A stretch of DNA of 37,743 nucleotides from the NCBI GenBank assembly GCA_035653595.1, contig DASRBO010000157.1, positions 1 to 37,743 on the forward strand, read 5' to 3'. The notes under the pieces are model-generated. The model searched no databases and had not been told where the DNA came from. It saw only the letters and a program-made list of their open reading frames with translations. The DNA comes from DASRBO01 sp035653595. Its GTDB lineage: Bacteria; Actinomycetota; Acidimicrobiia; Acidimicrobiales; JAJPHE01. This document shows positions 15,649-24,312 of the stretch, piece after piece (position 1 is the stretch's first letter; every line of letters starts with the position of its first letter). A program made the position numbers and the translations under genes.

Positions 15649-15951
15649 CTAGCTCAGGACCTCGGAGAGGTGGGTGGTCACCTCGGTGAGGGTGGGGGCG
15701 GCCTCGAGCATGTCGAGGACCAGCTCGGTGGAGAACTCGAACCACAGCCCGAAGGTCATGGCGTCGCGGAGCATGGCCGTGGGGTTGTCGGTCTCGACGA
15801 CGGCATAGCCGCCCCGGCCGTCCGCCCGCTGCAGGAACTGGTGGAAGGTGATCGAGGGGTCCGGAGCCCACTTCTCGAACACCTTCATGCTCTCCTGGGC
15901 GTCCTTCAGGCTGAGCCCGGGCCTCCCGGTCCATGAGACGAGGTATTTCAC
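15649..15951 (-). CDS. Small DUF3303-like ferredoxin-fold protein, second copy
   Basis: 100 residues from GTG 15951, with GGGAGG 6 nt upstream, a good ribosome-binding site. It begins VKYLVSWTGRPGLSLKDAQE and continues with ITFHQFLQRADGRGGYAVVE, then a TDNPTAMLRD helix and FEFSTELVLDML. The strand-helix-strand-strand order and the E-T/S-D-x-P turn match the other small protein at 12032-12337, although identity is low. The role is unknown. It lies in the opposite orientation to the flanking GGDEF-EAL and acyl-CoA dehydrogenase genes. Confidence 0.8.
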   Translation of the reverse strand: MKYLVSWTGRPGLSLKDAQESMKVFEKWAPDPSITFHQFLQRADGRGGYAVVETDNPTAMLRDAMTFGLWFEFSTELVLDMLEAAPTLTEVTTHLSEVLS

Positions 15952-16177
15952 GATTTGCCTCCCGCTGGTCTGTCGCTGGTGCGTTCAGGGCAGCCTCAAG
16001 TTGTACGTGGTCTCAGGGGACCGGGCAATGCCCATATGCGGCTGCCGAGCAGGCCATTCACACCTGCTCCGGACGGGCCCGCCCGCCGTGGCCCGGGAGC
16101 CCCCGCCCCGACCGGGCGGGCCGGCCGGGGCGGGGTTAGCCTCGGCGGGTCAGCTTGGGAGCCGGGGGGGGTCTGAG

Positions 16178-17449
16178 TTGAGTGCCTCAGAGCTGGAGGT
16201 CGTGCGGGACGAGGTGTCGGGCTGGGTGGAGGCGCACTGGGACCCCGACCTGACCGTGGGCCAGTGGTGGTCGCTGCTGGCCGAGTCGGGTTGGGGCTTC
16301 CCGACCTGGCCGCTGGAGTGGTGTGGCCGGGGCCTGGGCGCCGACGGGCTGTCGGTGGTCAGCCAGGTCTTCCGCCAGAAGGGGGTGCTGGGGGCGCCGG
16401 GCGGGTTGGGCCAGATGATGGGGGGACCGGTCGTCATCCAGCACGGCGACGACGACCAGCGGGCCCGCTTCGTGCCCCGACTGGCCGCCGGCGCCGAGGG
16501 GTGGTGCCAGTTCTTCAGCGAGCCCGGATCGGGCTCGGACCTCGCCGGGGCGCAGACCAGGGCGGTGCGGGACGGGGACGAATGGGTGGTCAACGGCCAG
16601 AAGGTGTGGACCTCCGGAGCGCTGACGGCCGACCGGGGGATGCTGCTGGCCCGGGTCGACATGGACGCGCCCAAGCACAAGGGCCTCGGCTACTTCATCA
16701 TCGAGGTCCAGCAGCCAGGCATCGAGATACGGCCCCTCAAGCAGATGACCGGCAACGCCACCTTCAACGAGGTGTTCTTCACCGACGCCCGGGTGGCCCA
16801 CGCCGATCTCATCGGACGGCCCGGCGACGGCTGGGCGGCGGCGGTCACCACCCTCGCCTACGAGCGGGGCGGCCGGGCCGGCGCCGTCGGGGTGGGGACC
16901 GCCGGGGGCGGCTCCCGTCGGGAGATGCTCGAGCGTCGGGTGGGCGATGTGCTGGCCGAGGCCAGGCAGGCCGACCAGCAGTCGAGGGCAGGCAACTACG
17001 GGCCGGCGCCGGGGGCGTCGCCGATCGAGCTCGCCCGGGAGGTGGGCAAGGCCGGGGACCCGGTCCTGCGCCAGCGGCTGGTGTCGCACTACAGCCTCAC
17101 CCGCATCGGGGCGTTCAACCAGGAGCGGGTGCGGGCCGAGGCGGCCGCCGGGCGTTCGCCCGGGCCGACCAGCTCGACCACCAAGCTGTTCCGCTCCAAC
17201 CTGGTCCGGGCCAACCGCGACCTCGGGCCCCAGGTGCTCGGCCCGGCGGGGATGCTGGCCGGATCGGACGCCCCCCACGGCGGGGCGGTGACCAGGGCCA
17301 CCCTGCAGGCGCCGTCGGTCTCCATCGCCGGAGGCACCGACGAGATCCAGCACAACATCCTCGGCGAGCGGGTGCTCGGGCTGCCCCGCGAGCCCGAGGT
17401 GGACCGCGATGTCCCGTTCCGCGAGCTGAAGGTGGGAACCCAGCGATGA
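16178..17449 (+). CDS. Acyl-CoA dehydrogenase family protein
   Basis: About 423 residues from TTG 16178, which lies 7 nt after a run of eight G. The upstream open frame has no family similarity. Acyl-CoA dehydrogenase signatures are FSEPGSGSDLAGAQTRAV and EWVVNGQKVWTSGA in the middle domain, and IAGGTDEIQHNILGERVLGL at the C-terminal FAD region. At the site where medium-chain enzymes carry the catalytic Glu (YEGT), this protein has AGGT, so its base must lie elsewhere, as in isovaleryl-type enzymes, or it differs in chemistry. The gene is first in an operon with a hotdog protein and a CaiB CoA-transferase, overlapping the next gene by 4 bp. An insert near residues 245-285 (MLERRVGDVLAEARQADQQS and following) is rich in Arg/Gly. 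Confidence 0.92.
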   Translation: MSASELEVVRDEVSGWVEAHWDPDLTVGQWWSLLAESGWGFPTWPLEWCGRGLGADGLSVVSQVFRQKGVLGAPGGLGQMMGGPVVIQHGDDDQRARFVPRLAAGAEGWCQFFSEPGSGSDLAGAQTRAVRDGDEWVVNGQKVWTSGALTADRGMLLARVDMDAPKHKGLGYFIIEVQQPGIEIRPLKQMTGNATFNEVFFTDARVAHADLIGRPGDGWAAAVTTLAYERGGRAGAVGVGTAGGGSRREMLERRVGDVLAEARQADQQSRAGNYGPAPGASPIELAREVGKAGDPVLRQRLVSHYSLTRIGAFNQERVRAEAAAGRSPGPTSSTTKLFRSNLVRANRDLGPQVLGPAGMLAGSDAPHGGAVTRATLQAPSVSIAGGTDEIQHNILGERVLGLPREPEVDRDVPFRELKVGTQR

Positions 17450-18333
17450 CCGACAGCGACACCATCACCCGTGCCGGCGGCACCCTGCGCAGCGCCGAGC
17501 GCCGGCCCCACATGAGGGTCCGGGCCGGCGCCGGCAGCATCCACGACGACGCCACCGCCCAGGGCCTCGGGTTCCGGGGCGGCACCATCGCCGGCTCCAT
17601 CCACATGGACCAGTTCCCCGCCCTGCTGGTCGAGGCGTTCGGCCAGCGTTGGTTCGAGACCGGGACGCTCTCGCTCAGCTTCAAGCACGCCACCATCAGC
17701 GGGGAGCCGGTGGTCGCCGTGGTCGGTATCCCGCCCGAGGGCGCCGACGTCCAGGTGGAGGCGAGGACCGAACAGCCCGACGGGACGGTGGTCGCCGAGG
17801 GGACCGCCTCGGTCGGCCGGCCCGATCCGGCCACCCATCTCTACTCGGTGGACCTGCGCCCGTCGCCCCCGGATCAGCTGCGCATGCTGGCCGGGCTGGC
17901 GCCCGGCTCCCCCCTCGGTCACCAGGCGTCGGTCTCGTCCGGCCCGGTGCGGGAGCGGGTGGAGGCCGGCGGGCTGCCCGACCCCCTGGGCTGGTTCAGC
18001 GGGCCTTCGCCCTGGGGCGGCCCCATTGCCAACCCATCGTCGGTGGTGCAGCTGCTGCGCAACCGGGGCAACGAGTTCGGGCCCCACGTGCGGGGCGCCG
18101 TCGGCCTGTTCGGCGCCATCGAGATCCGCCACCACGGAGGCCCGGTGCTGCTCGACACGACCTACCAGGTGACGGGGGAGGTGGTGGCTGTGGGTGCGAG
18201 CCCCCGTACCGAGTACGTCTGGTACGACACGGCGGCCAGCGACGAGGACGGGAAGCTGGTGGCGTCGATGAGGATGCAGCTGCGGTGGATGACCGCTTCG
18301 TCCCCGCTCTACCAGGACGGGGGTCAGGGGTGA
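17446..18333 (+). CDS. Hotdog-fold (MaoC-like) acyl-CoA hydratase-type protein
   Basis: 295 residues from ATG 17446, overlapping the dehydrogenase stop by 4 bp. The N-terminal half has LGFRGGTIAGSIHMDQFPAL and TLSLSFKHATISGEPVVAVV, the double-hotdog pattern seen in MaoC-like hydratases and thioesterases. The C-terminal half (NRGNEFGPHVRGAVGLFGAI, VLLDTTYQVTGEVVAVG) appears to be a second hotdog unit. The Asp-His pair of R-specific hydratases is not obvious, so hydratase activity is uncertain. Position between an acyl-CoA dehydrogenase and a CoA-transferase argues for a step in acyl-CoA degradation. Confidence 0.8.
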   Translation: MTDSDTITRAGGTLRSAERRPHMRVRAGAGSIHDDATAQGLGFRGGTIAGSIHMDQFPALLVEAFGQRWFETGTLSLSFKHATISGEPVVAVVGIPPEGADVQVEARTEQPDGTVVAEGTASVGRPDPATHLYSVDLRPSPPDQLRMLAGLAPGSPLGHQASVSSGPVRERVEAGGLPDPLGWFSGPSPWGGPIANPSSVVQLLRNRGNEFGPHVRGAVGLFGAIEIRHHGGPVLLDTTYQVTGEVVAVGASPRTEYVWYDTAASDEDGKLVASMRMQLRWMTASSPLYQDGGQG

Positions 18334-19550
18334 CCGACGGACCGCTGGCCGGCGTTCGGGTGCTGGAGTTCTCCGAAATGATCGCCGCACCCTTCGCCGG
18401 CATGCACCTGGGCGACCTGGGGGCTGAGATCATCAAGGTGGAGCCCTGCGCCGGAGAGCCCTGGCGGCTGACGGCGCCCTTCGCCCCCACCGAAAGCCGG
18501 GCCTTCCTGGCCCTCAACCGCAACAAGCGGGGCCTGGCCCTCGACCTCAAGTCCGAGGCGGGGCGGGAGATCGTGCACAAGCTGGTCCCTTCGATGGACG
18601 TGGTGATGGTGAACTACCGCCCCGACACCGGGGCCAAGCTGGGCATCGACTACGAGACCCTGCGGGCCCTCAACCCCCGCATCATCTACGTGGACAACAC
18701 CTTCCTCGGCCGGCAGGGGCCGGACTCCCACCGCCCCGGCTACGACCTGGCCGCCCAGGCCTACACCGGGCTGCTCCTGACCGCCGGCCGGCGCGACGCC
18801 GAGGACATCCCCCTTCCCCTGACCCCCGCCATCGCCGACTTCGCCACCGGGCTGACCATGGCCTATGCGGTGTGCGCTGCCCTGTTCGCCCGCGAGCGCA
18901 CCGGCGTGGGCCAGCGGGTCGAGTCGACCCTTCTGGCCACCTCGCTGGCCCTGCAGGGGGCGGCGTTCATGCGCACCAGCGTGGAGTCCGGCTCGGGCGA
19001 GGCAGCCACCCTGCCCGAGAACCTCACCGACGCCCAGCGCCGTGCCCTGGCCGCCTACTACCGGGTGTACCGCACCAGCGACTCCATGGTGGCGGTGGCC
19101 TGTCTCACACCCGTCCTGCGCCGCAAGATGGCCCAGGCCGTCGGAGTCAAGGACGAACGCCACGACCGCGAGCTGCCCCGGCTGAGCCCGGAGGCCGTCG
19201 CCATCGCCGAGGAGTTCGCCGCTGCGGTCACCCAGCGCATGGGAGAGAAGACCACCGCCGAGTGGCTGGCCATCTTCGACACGGCCGGGGTTCCCGCCGC
19301 CCCGGTGCGGCGGATCACCGAGCTGGCCGAGGACCGCCAGGTGCAGGCCAACGGGCTGACCGTCGAGCTCGAGCACCCGGTGGCCGGGCGCATGACGATG
19401 GTGGGACCGGTGGTGCAGATGTCGGAGACTCCGGTCCGGGCCCGCTCGGCCCCGCCGACCCTCGGTCAGCACAACGACGAGATCCTGAGCGAGCTCGGCT
19501 ACCCACCGGAGGAGATCGACCGGCTCCGTCGGGACGGCGTCATCCGCTGA
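18330..19550 (+). CDS. CaiB/BaiF (family III) CoA-transferase
   Basis: 406 residues from GTG 18330, overlapping the hotdog gene by 4 bp. It begins with GPLAGVRVLEFSEMIAAPFA, then LGDLGAEIIKVEP and NRNKRGLALDLKS, all signature family III segments. The catalytic Asp is expected at residue 170 in PAIADFATG. These enzymes move CoA between acyl-CoA donors and carboxylate acceptors without a free intermediate, and typically activate carnitine, bile acid, formyl or aromatic substrates. Together with the two upstream genes it should activate, oxidise and hydrate an unusual carboxylic acid. It ends 21 bp before a convergent hydrolase gene. Confidence 0.95.
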   Translation: MTDGPLAGVRVLEFSEMIAAPFAGMHLGDLGAEIIKVEPCAGEPWRLTAPFAPTESRAFLALNRNKRGLALDLKSEAGREIVHKLVPSMDVVMVNYRPDTGAKLGIDYETLRALNPRIIYVDNTFLGRQGPDSHRPGYDLAAQAYTGLLLTAGRRDAEDIPLPLTPAIADFATGLTMAYAVCAALFARERTGVGQRVESTLLATSLALQGAAFMRTSVESGSGEAATLPENLTDAQRRALAAYYRVYRTSDSMVAVACLTPVLRRKMAQAVGVKDERHDRELPRLSPEAVAIAEEFAAAVTQRMGEKTTAEWLAIFDTAGVPAAPVRRITELAEDRQVQANGLTVELEHPVAGRMTMVGPVVQMSETPVRARSAPPTLGQHNDEILSELGYPPEEIDRLRRDGVIR

Positions 19551-19571
19551 CCGCTCGGGTTGGGCGGGCGC

Positions 19572-20489
19572 TCAGGTGGCCGCCGCCACCCCGCTGAGGG
19601 CCCGCAGCTTGCCTCCGGGGGCGGAGACGATCAGCTTGATCAGCTCCTCGGTGATGCGGGGCTCGAGCCCCTCGGTGTGGCCCTTGTCGAGACGCACCAC
19701 GTCGGCGATGACCCGGCCGTCGGCGGCGTCCGGATAGATGTAGATCTCCGCCGTGCCCGGGGCCGGCTTGCGGCCCCAGCTGAGGGTGGGGTTGGCGTCC
19801 CACCGGGGGTCGTGGATCTTGCCCGGCTGGTCGTCGACCACGTCGGGGAGCCGGACCCTGGCGCCGGCCCGGTAGCGCTCGGCCCACGGCGAGGTGTCGG
19901 GCAGGGAGGCGATCTCGTGCTCTCCGGTGGCGTAGATGAAGGAGAAGTCGGCGCTGGGCGGCGGCGGCGGCTCGAACATCCGCCGGCGGGCGAAGAAGGA
20001 CTCCATGGCGGCCCGGTCGGCCTCGCTGCGGGGCGGACCGAAGTTGGCCGCTCGCTCCGCCGGCCCGATCCGGCCGCCGGACAGGCTCAGCCAGCCGTCG
20101 ACCCGATCGGCGAAGTAGTCGACGGTCGACAGCAGCCGGTTGGAGGTCATGCCGCCCTGGGAGTGGCCCGCCAGCCAGAACGACCGGATGGCCTGGGCGC
20201 CGAAGCGGGATACCACCGACTCGACCAGGTCGACCAGGTAGTCGTAGTCGGCCTCAGGGGCCCAGTGCCTGGTCGGCTCCCTGGTGGCCGCCGACGGAGT
20301 GGCGATGACCAGGCGGTACCGGTCGACGTACTCGTAGGCGGGGAAGTACTCCCGTTGCCACGCCCCCACCGAGCCCCCGCCGTGCAGGCTCAGGATGAAG
20401 GTGACCTCCTCGCCCGCCCGGAGGTCGGATGGGTAGTCCAGGTAGCTCTTGCGCCCGCTCCTGGGCTCGACGATCGTGTCCTCTGCCAT
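19572..20489 (-). CDS. Alpha/beta hydrolase, PHB-depolymerase/feruloyl-esterase-like
   Basis: 305 residues from ATG 20489, with GGAGG 7 nt upstream; a GTG just before is also in frame. The alpha/beta fold shows the oxyanion region ILSLHGGGSVGAWQREYFPA and the nucleophile elbow FWLAGHSQGGMTSNRL. A late His in RLDKGHTEGLEPR probably completes the triad. The order and length resemble polyhydroxybutyrate-depolymerase-like esterases. No signal peptide is visible, so it acts inside the cell. The 5' end of this gene overlaps, in another frame, the 3' extension of the secreted repeat-protein gene upstream. Confidence 0.88.
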   Translation of the reverse strand: MAEDTIVEPRSGRKSYLDYPSDLRAGEEVTFILSLHGGGSVGAWQREYFPAYEYVDRYRLVIATPSAATREPTRHWAPEADYDYLVDLVESVVSRFGAQAIRSFWLAGHSQGGMTSNRLLSTVDYFADRVDGWLSLSGGRIGPAERAANFGPPRSEADRAAMESFFARRRMFEPPPPPSADFSFIYATGEHEIASLPDTSPWAERYRAGARVRLPDVVDDQPGKIHDPRWDANPTLSWGRKPAPGTAEIYIYPDAADGRVIADVVRLDKGHTEGLEPRITEELIKLIVSAPGGKLRALSGVAAAT

Positions 20490-21933
20490 CACAGGCCTCC
20501 TCGATCACTGCGGCCCCGTCCCCCCGGGCGCCCGCCGTCGGGAAGCTATTCCTCAGCGTCGGTCGCCGCCCAATCGGGCGAGCAGTGATGGTCTCCCACC
20601 CGGCACCGAAGAAGTGGGCGTCGCCGAAGGTGAAGATGCCCCCGTCGGAGGCCACCATCCAGTAGCCGCCCCCGTCCGGCGTGGCCGCCATGCCCACCAC
20701 CGGCTGGGCCAGGTGGATGTTGCCGGTGGAGCCGAAGAAGTGGGCGTCGCCGAAGGTGAAGATGCCCCCGTCGGAGGCCACCATCCAGTAGCCGCCCGCG
20801 TCAGGGGTGGCGGCCATGCCGACGATGGGACGGGCGAGGGTCGAGCCGGATAGGTCACCGTGAGCCTGAGCGTCTCCCAACGAATGCACGACACCACAGG
20901 CGTCCGCCGTCCAGTAGCCCCCGCCGTCGGTCGTGTGGACCATGGCCGCCGTCGGGCACGACAGCTGTCCGGCGACGGCGTTGACGTTGCCGTCGAGGAC
21001 CACGCAGCTGGACGGAGTGCCGCAGGACACCCTTGCCAACAGCAGGCTCGAGTCGGACGTGGAGTTGCTGTCCACCGTGACCGGCCCGGACCAGGTCGTG
21101 CCGGATCCGGTGAAGGCCCGCCCCTCGTAGTCGACCATGACGCAGGCCGACACGGTCGGACACGAGATCGTTCCTGCGAACGCCGACTCCACCCGCACGG
21201 CCCCCGACCACCCCGATGGGGTCCAGGTGTACACGTCGCCCTGGTTGTCCACGGCGGTGCAGGAGGTGGCTGTCGGGCAGGAGACCTGCTGTGTCGTCGA
21301 GGTGCCAGCGGGCTGATTGGGGCCGGGGCTCCAGCCCTGGCCGTTGAAGAGGAAGGTCTCCGCCGCCTCGGTGATGGCCAGGCAGAACGAGGTCGTCGGG
21401 CAGGACACGCCGTTGATGCTCTGGCTGTAGGGAGCCAGGCCGATCGGTCCGGTCCACCCGCCGTTGGAGTACTGGTAGACGTTGCCGTGGTTGTCTCCAG
21501 CGACACAGAGGGCCCGACTGGCGCAGGACAACGACACGGGAAAGTCGGAATGGGTACCCGGGGTCTGGTAACCGCCGGGGACGGGGATGGGCGAGCCCGG
21601 GTGCCAGGTGGCTCCGTCGTACCAGTACCCCGACGGGACCAGGCAGAACGTCGAGCTGGCGCAGGCGACGGCCGACTCACCGCCCGGCCCGTTCTGGGCC
21701 TCCGACCAGCCGCTGCCGGTGTTGACCTGGGTGCCTCGGCCGGTTTCGGCCACGCAGGTGCCTCCACCGCAGGACAGCGCGATCAGCTCCCCCTGGCTGT
21801 AGTCGGACAGGTGAACAGGGGCTGACCACCTGGCCGTGGCCGCCCCGGTGGCACCGGCCACGCCCGGCGGGGCCAGGGCCGCCAGCACCGTCCCGACCAC
21901 GACCACCGCCAATAGCCCCAGTTTGGTCCGCAC
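20254..21933 (-). CDS. Secreted repeat (beta-propeller-like) protein with an abnormal 3' end
   Basis: The open frame encodes 559 residues, but only about 445 look real. A signal peptide (MRTKLGLLAVVVVGTVLAAL) is followed by about seven repeats containing SCPTxxxCxAVD-type strands, such as VSCPTTSFCLAITE. Then come 42-residue repeats of the kind MAATPDGGGYWMVASDGGIF. Such repeat proteins are common in Acidimicrobiia and related actinobacteria. After AHFFGAGWETITARPIG the sequence loses the repeat and becomes Arg/Gly-rich, overlapping the hydrolase gene by 236 bp on the same strand. A one-base shift between about 20570 and 20600 would give a stop at 20553-20555 and remove the overlap. The real end is therefore uncertain. 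Confidence 0.65.
   Translation of the reverse strand: MRTKLGLLAVVVVGTVLAALAPPGVAGATGAATARWSAPVHLSDYSQGELIALSCGGGTCVAETGRGTQVNTGSGWSEAQNGPGGESAVACASSTFCLVPSGYWYDGATWHPGSPIPVPGGYQTPGTHSDFPVSLSCASRALCVAGDNHGNVYQYSNGGWTGPIGLAPYSQSINGVSCPTTSFCLAITEAAETFLFNGQGWSPGPNQPAGTSTTQQVSCPTATSCTAVDNQGDVYTWTPSGWSGAVRVESAFAGTISCPTVSACVMVDYEGRAFTGSGTTWSGPVTVDSNSTSDSSLLLARVSCGTPSSCVVLDGNVNAVAGQLSCPTAAMVHTTDGGGYWTADACGVVHSLGDAQAHGDLSGSTLARPIVGMAATPDAGGYWMVASDGGIFTFGDAHFFGSTGNIHLAQPVVGMAATPDGGGYWMVASDGGIFTFGDAHFFGAGWETITARPIGRRPTLRNSFPTAGARGDGAAVIEEACDGRGHDRRAQERAQELPGLPIRPPGGRGGHLHPEPARRGLGGGVATGVLPRLRVRRPVPPGHRHSVGGHQGADQALGP
20606..20797 (-). repeat. Two identical 66-bp copies in the repeat-protein gene, 126 bp apart
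   Basis: Positions 20606-20671 and 20732-20797 are identical over 66 bp and encode GGYWMVASDGGIFTFGDAHF plus the next residue. The 126-bp period equals 42 residues. Exact identity at the DNA level, in a protein repeat that otherwise varies, indicates recent duplication or gene conversion, and the end of the normal frame follows directly. Confidence 0.9.
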
Positions 21934-21996
21934 GTTCCCCCCTGTCGCCGTTCGCCCCAGGATTGCCGATCCGGGACCGGAACGAAAGAGGGCCCC

Positions 21997-22021
21997 GCCG
22001 GGGATGAGTTCTCATCCCGGC
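21997..22021. promoter_or_regulatory. Inverted repeat between the repeat-protein and mscS genes
   Basis: GCCGGGGATGAG and CTCATCCCGGC are near-perfect inverted arms around TT, with a single bulged G. The element sits in the 138-bp gap between divergent genes, 63 bp upstream of the repeat-protein start and 50 bp upstream of mscS. Divergent placement argues for an operator rather than a terminator. Confidence 0.4.
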
Positions 22022-22071
22022 TCACGGAAGGCTTCGGGGCCCGATCCGTCCCTTCGATACAGTCGACCGCC

Positions 22072-22941
22072 ATGTTGCTCAGCGCCAGCTCTCGACCCGT
22101 GGTCATCGTTCCACGGGGCGTGACCGCCTGGGACTGGGTCCACGCCGGGGTCATCCTGGCCGTCACCCTCGCCCTCTGCCTGGTCCTGCGACGCGCCGTC
22201 GGAAGGATCGCCCGGGTCGACACCGACCGGGTGGTCGTGCGGGTCATCGAACGCATCCTGGTCTACATGGTGGTGGTGGTCGGCTTCCTTTACAGCCTGG
22301 GCGCCCTGCGGGTGCAGATCGGGCCCCTGCTGGGGGCGCTCGGGATCGGCGGCATCGCCGTGGCGTTCGCCATGCAGGACACCCTGCAGAACCTGGTGGC
22401 CGGGGTGATCCTTCAGGCGCGCAGGCCCTTCCGGCGCGGCGACCAGGTCAAGCTGGACAGGTACGAGGGGGTGGTGGAGGACATCGACCTGCGCAACGTC
22501 TCTCTGGTCACCTTCGACGGCCTGAACGTCTTCCTGCCCAACAAGGCGGTGCTCGAGAACCCGATCGTCAACTACACCCGCACGCCGACCCGTCGCACGG
22601 AGCTGGAGGTCGGCGTCGCCTACGGGACCGACCTGGCCCGGGCCCAGCAGGTGCTGGTCGACGCGGCGGCGCGGACGCCGGGCATCGAGACCGCCCCGGC
22701 GCCGGCGGCATGGGTCAAGGAGTTCGGCGAGTCGTCGGTGAACTTCGGCGTGCTCGTCTGGCACGCCATCGACGGCGCCGGCGTGTGGAAGGTGCGCAGC
22801 GACCTGGCCATGGCGGTCCAGGCCGCCCTGGACGACGCCGGCGTCGAGATCCCCTTCCCCCAGCGGGTGGTGCGCCTGCACCGGAACGGCGCGGCCCCCG
22901 AGGAGGAGACCGACGCCCGGGGGCGAGTGAGCCGGGTCTGA
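22072..22941 (+). CDS. MscS-family small-conductance mechanosensitive channel
   Basis: 289 residues. Three hydrophobic segments at about residues 20-42, 60-82 and 85-105 precede the pore helix GALGIGGIAVAFAMQDTLQN, rich in Gly and Ala as in MscS TM3. LVAGVILQARRPFRRGDQVK and the beta domain (VVEDIDLRNVSLVTFDGLNV, FLPNKAVLENPIVNYTRTPT) follow. MscS channels open under membrane tension and release osmolytes during osmotic downshock. The gene stands alone between divergent and convergent neighbours. No additional ligand-binding domain is present. Confidence 0.95.
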   Translation: MLLSASSRPVVIVPRGVTAWDWVHAGVILAVTLALCLVLRRAVGRIARVDTDRVVVRVIERILVYMVVVVGFLYSLGALRVQIGPLLGALGIGGIAVAFAMQDTLQNLVAGVILQARRPFRRGDQVKLDRYEGVVEDIDLRNVSLVTFDGLNVFLPNKAVLENPIVNYTRTPTRRTELEVGVAYGTDLARAQQVLVDAAARTPGIETAPAPAAWVKEFGESSVNFGVLVWHAIDGAGVWKVRSDLAMAVQAALDDAGVEIPFPQRVVRLHRNGAAPEEETDARGRVSRV

Positions 22942-22970
22942 GCTTCACTACAGCCAGGACCGCCGCGACC

Positions 22971-22983
22971 GCCGGGTACCGGC
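22971..22983. terminator. Short hairpin in the convergent mscS/MFS gap
   Basis: GCCGG-GTA-CCGGC is a 5-bp stem in the 81-bp gap between convergent genes. It has no T-tract. Terminator function is suggested by location only. Confidence 0.3.
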
Positions 22984-23022
22984 TCCGGGTCGTCGTGTTC
23001 GGGACCGCCGGGGAGGTCGGGC

Positions 23023-24312
23023 TCAGCCGGTGTGGCCGATTTCGGCGGCGGCGGTGATGCCCACGCCGGCGTCCTCCGGGGGAGGCACCTCCCGCCGGCC
23101 GGCCCGGGCCAGGTACGGATAGGCGATCAGGCCGACCAGCAGGGTCGGGGCGCCGCCGACCACCAGCGACCACCGGGCCCCCAGGTGCTGGCCCACCCAG
23201 CCCACGATCGGACCGCCGATGGGCGTCGAGCCGAGGTAGGCGACCGACCACAGGGCCATCACCCGGCCTCGCAGGTTGGGAGCGGCCCGCAGCTGCAGGG
23301 TGGTCTTGCTGATGGCGTTGAACGAGATGCTCCCGTAGCCGACGAGGACCAGGGCGGCCAGCTCGGTGGCCCGGTTGGGGGCGACGGCGGCCAGCAGGAT
23401 GACCACCCCCCACCCGGCCGAGGTCACCGCCAGAGCGGTGCCCCCGGAGGAGGACTTCGAAGCCGATATCAGCCCCCCGACCACCGCTCCGGCCCCCATG
23501 GCTCCGAGGAACAGGCCGTAGGTGCTGGCGCCCCCGTGGAAGGCCCGCTGGGCCATGAGGGGGAGGCTGACCTGGAACTCCCAGGCCAGGGTGCCCACCA
23601 CGGCGATCATCAGCAGCGGCACCAGCAGCTCGGGGGTGCGGGCGACGTAGCGGAATCCGGCCCTCACCTGGCCCCCGGCCCGGGGCTCCGGGTCCGAGGG
23701 CCGCAACGACGACCGGTCCATCACCGCCAGGCTGGCCAGCACGGCCACGTAGGAGGCGGCGTTGGCGAGGAAGCAGGCGGCCAGCCCGACGCCGGCGATG
23801 AGGGCTCCCGCCAGCGACGGCCCCACCACCCGGGCCACGTTGACCGTCACCGAGTTGAGGGTGATGGCGTTGCGTAGCTCGTCGTCCGGCACCATCTCGG
23901 GGATGAAGCCCTGCCTGGTGGGGTTGTCGAAGACGTTCACCATCCCCAGGGCGAGGGCGATGACATAGACCATCCACAGCCGCACCGCCCCGGTCCACAC
24001 CACCGCCGCCAGGGCGAAGGCGCACAGGCCGGCCAGGCACTGGGTGACATAGAGGATCCGGCGCTTGTCGAGGCGGTCGGCCACCAGGCCGCCCCAGGGG
24101 CCGAGCACGAGCATGGGGAGGAAGCGGGCCGCCGTCACCAGGCCGAGGTCGGTCCCGCTGCCGGTCAGGCGCAGCACCAGCCAGGCCTGGGCCACGGTCT
24201 GCATCCAGGTCCCGGACACCGAGATGGTCTGGCCGATGAAGAAGCAGCGGTAGTTGTAGACCCGGAGGGACGAGAAGGTGCGCCCGGCGCGACCCGTCCT
24301 CCGCCGGCTCAC
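23023..24312 (-). CDS. MFS exporter (EntS-like drug/siderophore efflux type)
   Basis: 429 residues starting at GTG 24312, sharing GTGA with the stop of the ABC gene upstream. About 12 hydrophobic segments are present. Key family pieces are IGQTISVSGTWMQTVAQAWL and GPWGGLVADRLDKRRIL (loop 2-3 with the MFS Asp-Arg-Lys pattern), and FDNPTRQGFIPEMVPDDELR, NAITLNSVTVNVARVVGPSL, typical of the EntS/macrolide-type efflux branch. The substrate is not predictable. Coupling to two ABC exporter halves suggests all act on related molecules, or that the MFS protein supports export in a self-resistance unit. Confidence 0.93.
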   Translation of the reverse strand: MSRRRTGRAGRTFSSLRVYNYRCFFIGQTISVSGTWMQTVAQAWLVLRLTGSGTDLGLVTAARFLPMLVLGPWGGLVADRLDKRRILYVTQCLAGLCAFALAAVVWTGAVRLWMVYVIALALGMVNVFDNPTRQGFIPEMVPDDELRNAITLNSVTVNVARVVGPSLAGALIAGVGLAACFLANAASYVAVLASLAVMDRSSLRPSDPEPRAGGQVRAGFRYVARTPELLVPLLMIAVVGTLAWEFQVSLPLMAQRAFHGGASTYGLFLGAMGAGAVVGGLISASKSSSGGTALAVTSAGWGVVILLAAVAPNRATELAALVLVGYGSISFNAISKTTLQLRAAPNLRGRVMALWSVAYLGSTPIGGPIVGWVGQHLGARWSLVVGGAPTLLVGLIAYPYLARAGRREVPPPEDAGVGITAAAEIGHTG

